Shown here: in pieces, positions 35,201 to 44,615 of the stretch
Position numbering within the stretch: position 1 is the first letter of the stretch
Layout: each line of letters begins with the position of its first letter
Assembly: GCF_013035315.1 (NCBI RefSeq)
Contig: NZ_WQHP01000002.1
Span: 434,001 to 498,000 of the forward strand
DNA from: Ruegeria arenilitoris
GTDB taxonomy: Bacteria > Pseudomonadota > Alphaproteobacteria > Rhodobacterales > Rhodobacteraceae
Length of the DNA: 64,000 bases
Direction of reading: 5' to 3'
Program-made: the position numbers and the translations under genes
Notes under the pieces: model-generated
Told to the model about the DNA's origin: nothing
Database searches by the model: none
The model's input: only the letters and a program-made list of their open reading frames with translations

Positions 35201-35288
35201 AGCTATTGGCCCACCCTTCGGCGGGAACGGGTCGAACAATGGCTATGTCTGCGTTGAAACGAACCAGCAAGCCAAATAGTGTTCAAGT

Positions 35289-37163
35289 ATGGCCAGCAGA
35301 GACATAGACTTAGGGCGCTCCAATAACATTGCGCGCGAACGCACAAGTTCGGGCTCTGGATTGAAGATCAGAATTTCCGTCCTGCTGGCACTGACGATCG
35401 GCGGCCTCGTCGCGCTGTCGGCGGGTGCGGTGCTGTTGGTGTCGACTTACGCAAACGTGCGGAACACCACGGAACTGCTCAACACCTCTGCCGCGATGAT
35501 CGTCGAGTCAATTCAGGACAACGTCTTTAGCCTTACGACTCCAATCGAAGAACTGGCCAAATCCCTGGAAGAAGACGCAAGATCGGGCGAAGTTGACCTG
35601 TCGGACACCGAGTTTCTGAAGGCGTATTTTAAGGGTGTCGCAGCCTCAGCCCCGTATCTGAGCGACCTTGCCATCGTGTACCCAGACGGAAGCCTTTTTA
35701 TCACGACACATGTGACCGACCCCGGCGGACCCTCATTTGTTGCAACCAACCAACCCCCTGCGGCGGGGACACTCAGGTATCTGGAAGACGTGAAAAGCTA
35801 TGATCAGCTGTTCTGGAACGAACCATTCTTCGACCAGGGACGCACGCATATCTCGGCGACCATACCCGCGTACCGGGACGGCACGTTCCTTGGGGCGATC
35901 CTTGTGTCGTCTACCGTACATCACTTCTCGGGCCTCATAAATGAGTTGGGGGGGAAATACGGGGCAACCGGGTTCATTCTGTATGGCGACAGCCGCGTTC
36001 TGGCTCATCCGAAACTTTTGAACCTGACCGGCAATGGGCTGAACGCCGACGCGCCTTTGCATTCCGTCGCCGCATTGGATGACGCGGTGATTTCACAGAT
36101 GCTGACACAAGCCCCCGAGTTTCAGGGCAGTGACGGATCTTTTGATGGCTTTGTTGTCGAACGGCCAGATGGCGAGCATCTGGTCCTGACCAGCACCGTT
36201 CACGAGTTCGGCGCAGAACCCTGGGTGATCGGTCAGTATTCGCCACTAAGCGATTGGAGCAACCAATGGTCCCGGCTCAGCGACGCCGCGCTTGTCAGCG
36301 GCGGCCTGCTGTTGGCGTCCGTCATTGCGGCATTACTACTGGCAAAAAGACTTGCCGCGCCCATTCACAGATCCACTGAAGAAGCTATCAAAATCAGTGA
36401 ACTGCACCTGGATCAGATCGATTATCTTCCCCCGTCTCGGGTTGCTGAATTGAACCTCCAAGCGGTGGCTTTCAACAAGATGCTGGATGGGTTGCGATGG
36501 TTTGAAACCTACTTGCCGCGCGCACTGGTACGGCAATTGCTGACCACCGAAGATCCCAACCTCGTGCAACCGCGAGAGGTCGAACTGACCGTTGTGTTTG
36601 CCGACATCGTTGGGTTTACCCCCGCGTCCGAGGCCATGACGCCACAAGCCACAGCGGACATGCTGAACCGTCACTTCGAGATCCTAAACCGTTGTATTCA
36701 AACCGAAGGCGGCACCCTCGACAAGTATATTGGTGATGCAGCGATGGCATTTTGGGGCGCTCCGCAGGAACAAATGGATCATGCCGAACGAGCGTGCAGA
36801 ACGGCGTTGGCTATCAAACGGTCGCTGGCAGATGCAGAGGTGGCCTATGGCGTCAAAATCGCAGTCCACACCGGCCCACTGATCGTTGGAAACATCGGAG
36901 CAACAGACAGAACGAATTACACGGTAATCGGCGACACCGTAAACACCTGCGCACGCATTGAAACTTTGGCCGGAGACCTGCCCGGAGACGAGCAAACCAA
37001 GATATTGATCAGTGATGCTACCGCTAAACAGATCGGGTCATCGTTTGATCTGCAGGATTGCGGCGCGTTCCCGGTCAAAGGACGCTCTGGCAAGGTGCGA
37101 GTCTACAAACTGAAAGGCGGGCCAACACGGGCTTTGCCGCACGACGCGACCGAAATAGCTTAA
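35289..37163 (+). CDS. Membrane-anchored adenylate cyclase with Cache and HAMP domains
   Basis: A 624-residue receptor-type class III cyclase. Transmembrane helix 1 is at about residues 28-52, an extracytoplasmic Cache-like sensor at about 60-325, helix 2 at about 335-352, a HAMP linker follows, and the catalytic domain covers about 425-600. Metal aspartates are in VVFADIVGFTP and YIGDAAMAFWGAP. The lysine of TLDKYIGD and the TVIGDTVNTCARIE stretch point to ATP as substrate. The Cache domain should sense a small extracellular ligand. It has no clear operon partner; a weak ribosome binding site precedes ATG 35289. Confidence 0.9.
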   Translation: MASRDIDLGRSNNIARERTSSGSGLKIRISVLLALTIGGLVALSAGAVLLVSTYANVRNTTELLNTSAAMIVESIQDNVFSLTTPIEELAKSLEEDARSGEVDLSDTEFLKAYFKGVAASAPYLSDLAIVYPDGSLFITTHVTDPGGPSFVATNQPPAAGTLRYLEDVKSYDQLFWNEPFFDQGRTHISATIPAYRDGTFLGAILVSSTVHHFSGLINELGGKYGATGFILYGDSRVLAHPKLLNLTGNGLNADAPLHSVAALDDAVISQMLTQAPEFQGSDGSFDGFVVERPDGEHLVLTSTVHEFGAEPWVIGQYSPLSDWSNQWSRLSDAALVSGGLLLASVIAALLLAKRLAAPIHRSTEEAIKISELHLDQIDYLPPSRVAELNLQAVAFNKMLDGLRWFETYLPRALVRQLLTTEDPNLVQPREVELTVVFADIVGFTPASEAMTPQATADMLNRHFEILNRCIQTEGGTLDKYIGDAAMAFWGAPQEQMDHAERACRTALAIKRSLADAEVAYGVKIAVHTGPLIVGNIGATDRTNYTVIGDTVNTCARIETLAGDLPGDEQTKILISDATAKQIGSSFDLQDCGAFPVKGRSGKVRVYKLKGGPTRALPHDATEIA

Positions 37164-37177
37164 ACGTGCCGCCCAAT

Positions 37178-38143
37178 TCACTCGGTCCGGCGCAATTGGT
37201 TTGGCGTCTTGCCGTACTCTGCCTTGAATGTCTGGGACAGCGTTGAAGTCGAGGAAAACCCGCAGGCAATTGCAACATCGATGATCGGCATTTGCGAGTG
37301 CGAGACCAGCGTCAGCGCCTTTTTCAATCGGATCTTCCGGTAAAACTTGCCCGGTGACGTACCAAGGTGCAGCATGAATTGCCGTTCCAACTGTCGGGTT
37401 GAGACACCCACGCGGCGCGCCAGAGTGGCGGTTGGCAAAGGGTGTTCCGTATTCTCTTCCATAATGCGGATGGCGTTCTGCAGTCGTTTTTCCAGAAAAT
37501 TCGGATTGGCGCTAAGGCCCTTTGGCTGTTCTTGCGCATGACCGCGCACGTTGTTGAGTATCATCTGGCATGCAAGCTCGGCTCGGTCCTGCGGCTCAAG
37601 CACTTCAGACAGAATACCGATCACAGCCTCGGCGGTATGCCCGGCCCCGGCACATGTCAGCACCGTACCGTTGCGCGCGACCAAGTTGTCCGAAAGCGTC
37701 GGGAAATCTCCGACCTCACGCAGCACGCCGATATCGCGCCAATGCGCCGTAACTGGCCCGGATTGAGGTGCCGTTGCCTTGATGTATTCGCGTGCTGCGT
37801 CCGAAAACAGGGCAACTGGTCGCTTGAGTTTCTGCATCGCTCTAACGCGCCGCAACCACGCCCCTACATCGCCCATCTGACCGCCCAAAACGCACAGACA
37901 ATCGCTTAGGTACTGGTCCGAAATAGTGGGGATCGCCCGCACAATCAGGTCCGAACTGCTGGACACCAGACCCGGGGTGTCGGAAGTGATCTGCCATGTA
38001 AATAGATCGCGGTTGAGAACGTCGTTTGCTGTCTGCAAAACGGCGATGACTGATGACAACTCCAAATAAGAAAATTCTGCCTGAACAAAAATCTCAAATG
38101 ATATTTGTTGCTCGGTATACGATTTGCCTAAGGACAGTAACAT
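37178..38143 (-). CDS. GlxA-type AraC regulator with DJ-1/PfpI-like domain
   Basis: A 321-residue GlxA-family regulator. Residues 15-175 form a DJ-1/PfpI-like domain (LYLELSSV-type start, LCVLGGQMGDV, LTCAGAGHTAEA at the nucleophile elbow position). Residues 220-318 form the AraC double helix-turn-helix (PTATLARRVGVSTRQLERQF and DVAIACGFSSTSTLSQTFKA). Such regulators often control catabolism of quaternary amines or amino acids in this clade. Its stop lies close to the convergent cyclase gene stop. It sits upstream of the serine-cycle cluster but is separately transcribed. Confidence 0.88.
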   Translation of the reverse strand: MLLSLGKSYTEQQISFEIFVQAEFSYLELSSVIAVLQTANDVLNRDLFTWQITSDTPGLVSSSSDLIVRAIPTISDQYLSDCLCVLGGQMGDVGAWLRRVRAMQKLKRPVALFSDAAREYIKATAPQSGPVTAHWRDIGVLREVGDFPTLSDNLVARNGTVLTCAGAGHTAEAVIGILSEVLEPQDRAELACQMILNNVRGHAQEQPKGLSANPNFLEKRLQNAIRIMEENTEHPLPTATLARRVGVSTRQLERQFMLHLGTSPGKFYRKIRLKKALTLVSHSQMPIIDVAIACGFSSTSTLSQTFKAEYGKTPNQLRRTE

Positions 38144-38327
38144 TCGACAAGTTCTTGTTGTTCTTTGCCAATGAGATGGCCTATTTTTGAGACCGGGTCA
38201 GCCACTAGCGCAACCAGACATCAATTGGCGAGGGGCTAATCTGAACCGATAATCAGATCGAAAGCAAGTGCGAGTGCCAAACGCACTCGAAATGAGAGTG
38301 GCACGAAAAATCGATACCGAGCGGAAC

Positions 38328-38357
38328 TGAAAACGCAGGGTCGCAAGTACCCTGCGT
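38328..38357. terminator. Intrinsic terminator after the serine-cycle cluster
   Basis: ACGCAGGGT (38333-38341) pairs perfectly with ACCCTGCGT (38349-38357). On the minus strand it is followed by TTTTCAG. It lies 24 bp beyond the stop of the malyl-CoA lyase gene. Confidence 0.75.
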
Positions 38358-38380
38358 CAAAAAACTCTTCATTAGACTGC

Positions 38381-39358
38381 TTATGCAGCCGCGATCTGAC
38401 CAGCTTTCTCGACCAGCACTTCTGCCTGGCGGATCGATGCGTAATCAATCAGCCGACCATCCAATGACACGGCCCCTTTTCCGGATGCCTCGGCTTCGGC
38501 CATAGCAACGAGAATACGCTGTGCTTTGGTCACTTCGGCGTCCGACGGGGACATAACCTCGTTGGCCAATGCAATCTGGCTGGGATGGATCGCCCATTTG
38601 CCCTCACACCCCAAAACAGCGGCGCGTTTGGCCGCAGCCCGGTATCCGTCCTGGTCCTGGAAATCCCCAAAAGGGCCGTCGATCGGGCGCAAACCATTCG
38701 CACGCGCCGCGACGACCATTCGGGCCAAGGCATAGTGCCACATATCGCCCCAATGGGTCAGACGTCCACCGTCTGCGTCCGCATCCGTCAGGACCGAGTA
38801 ATCCGGGTTCACACCACCGATAGTCGTTGTGCGCGAACGGGTGGAGGCCGCATAGTCGGCCACTCCAAAGTGCAGGCTTTCATTGCGCTTCGACGCGGCA
38901 GCGATCTCGCTGACGTTTTGCATTCCAAGTGCGGTTTCGATGATATGTTCGAACCCGATGCGTTTCTTGTGTCCCTTGGCATCCTCAATCTGAGTGACCA
39001 GCATATCGACCGCATAGACGTCTGCAGCGGTCCCAACTTTAGGGATCATGATCAGGTCCAAACGCTCGCCGGCCTGTTCCACCACGTCAACCACGTCGCG
39101 ATACATATAGTGGGTGTCCAACCCGTTGATTCGCAACGACATGGTCTTGCTTCCCCAGTCGATATCGTTCAGCGCTTCAATGATGTTCTTGCGTGCTTGT
39201 TCCTTTTCATCGGGTGCGACAGCATCCTCGAGGTCAAGGAAAATGACATCGACGTCCGATTTAGCGGCCTTTTCGAACATGCCGGGTTGACTGCCCGGAA
39301 CGGCCAACTCGCTGCGGTTCAATCGGGCGGGCGCTTGGTCAATAGAATGAAAACTCAT
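38381..39358 (-). CDS. mcl1: L-malyl-CoA/beta-methylmalyl-CoA lyase
   Basis: A 325-residue HpcH/HpaI/citrate lyase-family enzyme with the alphaproteobacterial Mcl1 pattern: LNRSELAVPGSQP, FLDLEDAVAPDEK, SLRINGLDT, IPKVGTAADV, GFEHIIETALGMQN and GKWAIHPSQI. The Arg and two acidic Mg2+ ligands of the family are present. It cleaves malyl-CoA to acetyl-CoA and glyoxylate, the last step of the serine cycle, and can serve the ethylmalonyl-CoA pathway. It lies 89 bp after hprA with a hairpin between. Confidence 0.92.
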   Translation of the reverse strand: MSFHSIDQAPARLNRSELAVPGSQPGMFEKAAKSDVDVIFLDLEDAVAPDEKEQARKNIIEALNDIDWGSKTMSLRINGLDTHYMYRDVVDVVEQAGERLDLIMIPKVGTAADVYAVDMLVTQIEDAKGHKKRIGFEHIIETALGMQNVSEIAAASKRNESLHFGVADYAASTRSRTTTIGGVNPDYSVLTDADADGGRLTHWGDMWHYALARMVVAARANGLRPIDGPFGDFQDQDGYRAAAKRAAVLGCEGKWAIHPSQIALANEVMSPSDAEVTKAQRILVAMAEAEASGKGAVSLDGRLIDYASIRQAEVLVEKAGQIAAA

Positions 39359-39395
39359 CGGTTACGGTCCTTCGTTATAGCTGGTCATGGTGGTG

Positions 39396-39434
39396 GAATG
39401 CCGGGCAGCCTCGTGATTTGTGCTCCCGGCATTC
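39396..39434 (-). repeat. 10-bp inverted repeat between hprA and mcl1
   Basis: GAATGCCGGG (39396-39405) pairs perfectly with CCCGGCATTC (39425-39434) around a 19-nt loop. No T-run follows on the minus strand, so it may be a processing or attenuation hairpin that sets the ratio of mcl1 to the upstream genes rather than a full terminator. Confidence 0.45.
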
Positions 39435-39447
39435 ATCTGGCGCGTTT

Positions 39448-40419
39448 TCAGATCACACGGTCTCGCGGCGCTCGGCCCGCAAAAAAGTCGCTGAGGTTAT
39501 CCAGCACGCGGAACCCCATCGCTTCGCGGGCCTCACGCGAGGCGCTGCCCAAATGCGGCAGCATCACAAGGTTGTCACACTGCAGCAGGTCCGCGCTGAT
39601 CCGGGGCTCGCCATCGAAAACATCCAAGGCCGCACCACCGATCATGTCGAACATCAGGGCCTGGATCAGCGCCCATTCGTCGATCGCCTCGCCTCGTGCG
39701 GTATTGATCAGTAAGGCATTCGGCTTCATCAAGCTCAACCTGCGCGAATTGATCAGATGCCGGTTTGCGGCACCGCCAGGGCAGTGCAGCGACACAAAAT
39801 CACACTGAGGGAGAAGGTTGTCGATCTCATCCATTTGGGTCGCATTGCACTGCGCAAGCACGTCTGGTGCCACCCGACTGCGGTTATAGACAAGGACGTC
39901 CATACCGAACCCGTGATGGGCACGGCGGGCCATCTCTTGCCCGATACGGCCGTAACCTACGATGCCCAGTGTTTTTCCACTGACCTTTGTGCCAACAAGG
40001 TGCGTGGGCCTCCAGCCGATCCAATGACCCGAGCGCAATTCACGCTCACCCTCGCCAGCTCGGCGCGCCACCATCAGCAGCAACGTCATCGCGATATCGG
40101 CGGTGCATTCGGACAAAACATCCGGCGTGTTCGTCACCGTCATACCCAATTCGCGCGCGGAAGGTTCACAAATGTGGCTGTAGCCGACACCATAGTTGGC
40201 CAGAATTTTGGTTTGCGCACCTGGCACGTCCAGGGCCTCGGCATTGAGCGTGTCGGTTACCGTGGGCAACACGGCATCATAGTGTTTCAACGCATCGCGT
40301 ATCTGCGACGGGGACATAGGCTTGTCCCCGGCGTTGAGCACAGCGTTGTAACTCTCAGCCAGCTGCGCCTCAACTGCGGTGGGCCAGCGACGGGTCACCA
40401 GTACAGAAGGTTTGGTCAT
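39448..40419 (-). CDS. hprA: NADH-dependent hydroxypyruvate reductase (D-2-hydroxyacid dehydrogenase family)
   Basis: A 323-residue D-2-hydroxyacid dehydrogenase. The nucleotide-binding loop is LGIVGYGRIGQEMARRA (about residue 148). The catalytic Arg is in NTARGEAID, the Glu in DVFDGEP and the His in MLPHLGSAS. In serine-cycle context it reduces hydroxypyruvate to D-glycerate. Its ATG overlaps the mtkB stop by one base (TGATG); a GTG three bases earlier is an alternative. It is the fourth gene of sgaA-mtkA-mtkB-hprA. Confidence 0.87.
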   Translation of the reverse strand: MTKPSVLVTRRWPTAVEAQLAESYNAVLNAGDKPMSPSQIRDALKHYDAVLPTVTDTLNAEALDVPGAQTKILANYGVGYSHICEPSARELGMTVTNTPDVLSECTADIAMTLLLMVARRAGEGERELRSGHWIGWRPTHLVGTKVSGKTLGIVGYGRIGQEMARRAHHGFGMDVLVYNRSRVAPDVLAQCNATQMDEIDNLLPQCDFVSLHCPGGAANRHLINSRRLSLMKPNALLINTARGEAIDEWALIQALMFDMIGGAALDVFDGEPRISADLLQCDNLVMLPHLGSASREAREAMGFRVLDNLSDFFAGRAPRDRVI

Positions 40420-41300
40420 CACGCGGCCTTTCCCATGACACGGGCGATTGTCTCACCGATGACCGCAGGGTTTTCAGCGACCGTGACGCCCGCAGCAGAC
40501 AGGATTTCGACTTTTTCAGACGCGCTTTCGCCAAACGCCGAAATGATTGCACCGGCATGTCCCATGGTCCGCCCTTTTGGCGCGGTCAAACCGGCGACGT
40601 AAGCCACCACAGGTTTGGTCACGTGATCACGGATGTATTCGGCGGCCTCAGCCTCTTGCGGGCCACCGATCATGGCGATGACTTTGGTGCCTTCATCCTG
40701 TTCGAACCGTTCGAGAATGTCGCGGAACGAAGACCCGTTGATCGGATCGCCGCCAATCCCAACGCTGGTCGAAACACCCAGCCCGCGCTCCTTGAGCTGC
40801 GCGGCGGCTTCATATCCAAGCGTCCCTGATCGTCCAATGATCCCGACTGTGCCCGGCAGATAGATATGGCCCGGCATGATCCCCAGCAACGCCTTGCCCG
40901 GGCTGATCGTGCCCGCGCAATTCGGCCCGGTCAGCACCATGCGTTTGTCCTTGGGATAGCGGTACATATAGCGCTTAACGCGGATCATATCCTGCGCAGG
41001 GACGCCATCGGTGATGCAGACGCAGTAGCGGATACCTGCATCAGCCGCTTCCATGATCGAATCCGCTGCAAAAGGGGGCGGCACAAAGACTAGGCTGGCA
41101 TCCGCTTCGGTTGCCTCTACCGCCTGTTTGACGGTGTCAAAGACAGGCAAACCTTCAACGGTCTCGCCTCCCTTGCCGGGGACGACTCCGCCGACGACGT
41201 TTGTACCGTAAGACAACATGTCCCTGGTGTGAAAGCGCGCCATGCGCCCGGTAATCCCTTGAACGATGACACGTGTATCGCGGTCGAGAAGAATGCTCAT
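40419..41300 (-). CDS. mtkB: Malate-CoA ligase alpha subunit (SucD-like)
   Basis: A 293-residue SucD-family subunit of a CoA ligase. The CoA-binding Rossmann start (VIVQGITGRMARFH) and VVPGKGGETVEGLPVFD are present, as are GPNCAGTISPG and the phosphohistidine motif GHAGAIIS. By sequence alone it could be succinyl-CoA synthetase, but the operon with sgaA, hprA and mcl1 identifies it as malate thiokinase. It works with the beta subunit encoded just upstream, whose stop overlaps its ATG by one base. Confidence 0.85.
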   Translation of the reverse strand: MSILLDRDTRVIVQGITGRMARFHTRDMLSYGTNVVGGVVPGKGGETVEGLPVFDTVKQAVEATEADASLVFVPPPFAADSIMEAADAGIRYCVCITDGVPAQDMIRVKRYMYRYPKDKRMVLTGPNCAGTISPGKALLGIMPGHIYLPGTVGIIGRSGTLGYEAAAQLKERGLGVSTSVGIGGDPINGSSFRDILERFEQDEGTKVIAMIGGPQEAEAAEYIRDHVTKPVVAYVAGLTAPKGRTMGHAGAIISAFGESASEKVEILSAAGVTVAENPAVIGETIARVMGKAA

Positions 41301-42496
41301 TACACAGCCCTCATCTTTGTATTTTGCGTCAGGTCATTGCGCCAAGCGCCAACGGCGCGTTCGGCCGCCTCTATGAGCGTCGTAGCCCGGATGATCGGAA
41401 GGCCGGATTTTGCGAGGATCTTCTGACCCTCTTCCACGTTCGTACCGGCAAGACGCACGATAACCGGAATGTCGATCTCGATCTCGCGAAGCGCCTGCAC
41501 AACGCCTTCGGCAACCCAATCACAGCGGTTGATGCCCGCAAAGATATTGACCAGAACTGCCTGAACATTCGTATCGGACAGAACCAACCGGAATGCTTTG
41601 GCCACACGCTCAGGCGATGCTCCGCCACCGATATCGAGAAAGTTGGCAGGCTCGCCACCGGCCAGTTTGATCGTGTCCATCGTCGCCATGGCCAGACCGG
41701 CCCCGTTCACGATGCAGCCGATATTGCCTTCAAGTCCAACATAGGACAGACCCCGATCCGCTGCGCGGCTTTCGCGTGGGTCTTCCTGGCTTTTGTCGCG
41801 CAGCTCGGCAATTTGCGGATGGCGGAACAGAGCATTGTCGTCAAAGCTCATCTTGGCGTCCAGCGCCAAAACCCGATCGTCACCCGTTATGACCAACGGG
41901 TTGATTTCGACCATGGTTGCATCCAGCTCGCTGAAAGCCGCATAGCACCCCTGCAATGTCCGTACCATTTGTTGAACCAAACGCGGTTCAAGCCCAAGGT
42001 TGAAGGCAATCTCGCGCGCTTGAAACTCTTGCAGGCCAACCGCCGGTTCCACGATGGAGCGCACGATACTGTCAGGGCGCTCGGCTGAGATATCTTCAAT
42101 TTCCATCCCGCCTTCCGAAGACGCGACGATCATCACCCGCTGGCTGGACCGGTCCAGAACAAATCCAAGATAGATCTCTCGGTCAATCGGCACCGCGGCT
42201 TCGACGTAAACACGGTAGATGCCTTTGCCTTCCGGACCTGTCTGATGCGTTACCAATTTGCGACCAAACAAATCATCGCAGGCCTCGTAAATCTCGTTTT
42301 CGGTATTGCACAGCTTGACGCCACCCGCCTTGCCGCGACCACCTGCGTGAACCTGGGCTTTCACAATCCATTTATCCCCGCCCAGTTCGCGCGCGCGGTA
42401 GGCCGCCTGTTCGGGGCTGTACGCCAAAGCACCCGGCGGTACGGCTACACCAAAGCTCGAAAGGACCTCTTTCGCCTGGTACTCGTGGATATCCAT
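41300..42496 (-). CDS. mtkA: Malate-CoA ligase beta subunit (SucC-like)
   Basis: A 398-residue ATP-grasp/SucC-type protein: [20 protein letters not shown] at the N-terminus, the nucleotide lysine region [23 protein letters not shown] and the CoA ligase domain with [12 protein letters not shown] and [10 protein letters not shown]. It activates malate to malyl-CoA with ATP, the substrate for Mcl1. The start is set at ATG 42496, seven bases after GGGAGG; another ATG lies two codons earlier but is too close to that site. Confidence 0.87.
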   Translation of the reverse strand: MDIHEYQAKEVLSSFGVAVPPGALAYSPEQAAYRARELGGDKWIVKAQVHAGGRGKAGGVKLCNTENEIYEACDDLFGRKLVTHQTGPEGKGIYRVYVEAAVPIDREIYLGFVLDRSSQRVMIVASSEGGMEIEDISAERPDSIVRSIVEPAVGLQEFQAREIAFNLGLEPRLVQQMVRTLQGCYAAFSELDATMVEINPLVITGDDRVLALDAKMSFDDNALFRHPQIAELRDKSQEDPRESRAADRGLSYVGLEGNIGCIVNGAGLAMATMDTIKLAGGEPANFLDIGGGASPERVAKAFRLVLSDTNVQAVLVNIFAGINRCDWVAEGVVQALREIEIDIPVIVRLAGTNVEEGQKILAKSGLPIIRATTLIEAAERAVGAWRNDLTQNTKMRAV

Positions 42497-42524
42497 CTGC
42501 ATTCCTCCCGTTCATGCAGTGTGA

Positions 42525-43775
42525 TCAAGCTGCGATCGATGTGCCGTAACGGCTTTCGAGCAGCGCTTCGATGTCTTCGAAATCAACGTGACCGCCCAAT
42601 TCGCGTATGGCCTCGGCAAACAGTCGAACGATGCGGCTGACGGCCTCGCGGTTGAGCTGATTGAGGATACCAATCCGTACCTGCACAGGCGCGCTGAGCG
42701 TCGGCCAGATGCCAAACCCTTGCGCTCGGCAGTTCTGCACCAGCTCCATCTCGCGCCCAGTAAGCTCCGGCGGCAGGTTGAGAACAACCAGGCTGGGCAT
42801 GTCCGAAGTGACCTCGCACCCCATGGCCGTTACGGCGTCGCGCAAAACTGCCTGATGGGTTTTGTAGGATACCGTCCGTCTGGTCAGCCCTTCCTGCAAT
42901 GTCAGGCGGAGGGCTTCGTGGAACGCGGCAACCGCATAGCCGGAATGGGTTCTGTGGTAGGTCCCTTTGTCGACGTCGTGGCCGTCAACAATGCCCCAGT
43001 GGCGGGCTTCAAAGATCGGATTGTGCACGTAGGTATAAGCACCCGACGCCTTCAGGCTGTCGATATACGCATCAGTGAAGCTGACCGGCGCATAGGTCAG
43101 CGGCAGACAACACAGGCCCTTTTGCGGGCAAGACGCCCAACCGGCAATCCCCGGATAGTCGTCGATCGCAAAGTCATCGACACCCAGGGAAGACACTGCA
43201 TCAATCAGACCCATAACGTCATGGCGCTCACAAGCATCCGAAAACCCGCGCAGATCGTTCACTCGACCGGAGCCGGTTTCCCAATGTGCCATGAAAGCCC
43301 ATTTCGGCTTGTGTTCGGCCAAAGCGGCATCGACCATTTCTGCTGTCACAGGTTCGCCATGTGGAACGTCAATCACCGTGACGCTAGCAGCCTGCGGGTT
43401 GAGCGGGTTGGCCGCATGTTCCTGAGACGTCGCCGCCTTGATCCGCAAGGTCAGCGCATTAATCCCAGAGAAGGTTCCATTGGCAAATGCAACAACCTTG
43501 TCGCCGGGCATAACGGCGGAAAACATGGTGTCCAGTGCGCTCCAACCTGTACCAGCGACGGCGATAGTATAGGTGTTGCGGGTACCCCAGATCTTGCGCA
43601 GCATATGCTTGCACTCGATCATACCTCTCAGGACGTCACCCTGCATATGGTCGGCCACGCCTGCACCGGCGAATGCTTGTAGAACGCGGGCATCCGTGTT
43701 TCCCGGTCCCGGACCTGCGGCCAGAGTTTCGGGGATACTGAGCGGAGGGTAAATCTGAAATATCTTCGTCGACAT
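42525..43775 (-). CDS. sgaA: Serine-glyoxylate aminotransferase
   Basis: A 416-residue class V aminotransferase. GPGPGNTDARVLQAF at the N-terminus, AVAGTGWSALDTMF for phosphate binding, LIDAVSSLG with the PLP aspartate, and the cofactor lysine in CPQKGLCCLP match SgaA/AGT proteins. It converts serine and glyoxylate to hydroxypyruvate and glycine. It is the first gene of the serine-cycle operon, followed by mtkA after 28 bp, with a complex 243-bp regulatory region upstream. Confidence 0.9.
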   Translation of the reverse strand: MSTKIFQIYPPLSIPETLAAGPGPGNTDARVLQAFAGAGVADHMQGDVLRGMIECKHMLRKIWGTRNTYTIAVAGTGWSALDTMFSAVMPGDKVVAFANGTFSGINALTLRIKAATSQEHAANPLNPQAASVTVIDVPHGEPVTAEMVDAALAEHKPKWAFMAHWETGSGRVNDLRGFSDACERHDVMGLIDAVSSLGVDDFAIDDYPGIAGWASCPQKGLCCLPLTYAPVSFTDAYIDSLKASGAYTYVHNPIFEARHWGIVDGHDVDKGTYHRTHSGYAVAAFHEALRLTLQEGLTRRTVSYKTHQAVLRDAVTAMGCEVTSDMPSLVVLNLPPELTGREMELVQNCRAQGFGIWPTLSAPVQVRIGILNQLNREAVSRIVRLFAEAIRELGGHVDFEDIEALLESRYGTSIAA

Positions 43776-43804
43776 CCTCGGCTGTGGGCCAGGCGCAAAG
43801 GCCC

Positions 43805-43859
43805 GTTACGTTGCAATGACGGGTAGAAAACGCGGACTTGCCCTATAACGCAACGTAAC
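43805..43859. promoter_or_regulatory. 10-bp inverted repeat upstream of the serine-cycle operon
   Basis: GTTACGTTGC (43805-43814) and GCAACGTAAC (43850-43859) are perfect inverted copies spaced 45 bp centre to centre, 30-84 bp upstream of the sgaA start. The arrangement resembles paired half-sites for a dimeric or tetrameric regulator. Direct repeats CTAAATTGG lie further on at 43880-43888 and 43904-43912, and a GGTATACC palindrome at 43925-43932. Confidence 0.55.
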
Positions 43860-43939
43860 TTACTACTGCTTTAGGATGGCTAAATTGGTGGGAAGTTGAC
43901 TACCTAAATTGGCAAAAATACCAAGGTATACCAAAATGG

Positions 43940-43964
43940 TACCCACCTGAATGGGTAGTTTTTT
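43940..43964 (+). terminator. Plus-strand terminator-like hairpin in front of the LuxR gene
   Basis: TACCCA (43940-43945) pairs with TGGGTA (43952-43957), followed by GTTTTTT (43958-43964). No annotated plus-strand gene lies before it, so it would end a short transcript or attenuate the LuxR gene that begins 55 bp later. Confidence 0.5.
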
Positions 43965-44018
43965 AAGAAACTGGACCGAAATCAAATGGTTGACACTTTG
44001 TAATCCCCGATCGACGTC

Positions 44019-44615
44019 ATGCTGGCTGACAGCAATCCGCTGGTTTCGTCTGCCATGTCCGAAATTTTCGAGCGTGACCCGCGATTCTCGCTGGTGGCGA
44101 CCTCTGCGACCGCTGAAGGCTTTTTGGGAACAGTGATGCGCGTTCCGGTCAAGGTCGGTGTGATAGACTGGAACCTCCCAGTGCTGGGCGCGGCCAAACT
44201 GATCGAGGTGCTGCGCGAACAGGCCAATGCCCCACGGTTTGTGGTTTACGGCGAGACCACTGGCGACGTTCCAAGACTTGCTATGCAAGCCGGTGCCGCT
44301 GGATTTGCCGCGCGCTCCGGCGAGGTCGAGGGCCTTTTGAAAACTTGTGTTGATGTGGCTGCCGGAAAAATGGTCTTTCCGTTCATCGACATTCGCAAAG
44401 TGCAGCAGGACCCGATCCAGAGCCTGTCCAAAAAAGAACGCACAATACTTGATGCACTGGCGCAGGGTATGTCCAATAGGGAATTATCCAAAGATCTCCA
44501 GATTTCAACAAATACGGTCAAGTTTCACTTGTCCAACATCTACGAAAAACTGGACGTGAGGAACAGAACCCAAGCAATCGCATACTACTATTCTTCGCAG
44601 ATGTCCCGAGACTAG
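44019..44615 (+). CDS. LuxR/NarL-family response regulator-like transcription factor
   Basis: A 198-residue protein with a receiver-like N-terminal half and a LuxR-type helix-turn-helix at about residues 135-192 (LSKKERTILDALAQGMSNRE, NTVKFHLSNIYEKLDVRNR). The receiver part keeps an aspartate in VGVIDWNLPVLG at the phosphoacceptor position, but the acidic pocket is reduced (LADSN) and the first strand is short because an in-frame stop lies just upstream. It may not be phosphorylated in the usual way. No kinase is adjacent. It borders the exopolysaccharide locus and may regulate it. Its stop overlaps the convergent flippase stop by 4 bp. Confidence 0.8.
   Translation: MLADSNPLVSSAMSEIFERDPRFSLVATSATAEGFLGTVMRVPVKVGVIDWNLPVLGAAKLIEVLREQANAPRFVVYGETTGDVPRLAMQAGAAGFAARSGEVEGLLKTCVDVAAGKMVFPFIDIRKVQQDPIQSLSKKERTILDALAQGMSNRELSKDLQISTNTVKFHLSNIYEKLDVRNRTQAIAYYYSSQMSRD

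Noticed and set aside
40419-42496. Succinyl-CoA synthetase (sucCD) as the identity of the ligase pair
   Set aside because: The sequence would allow it, but linkage to sgaA, hprA and mcl1 with overlapping starts favours malate-CoA ligase.
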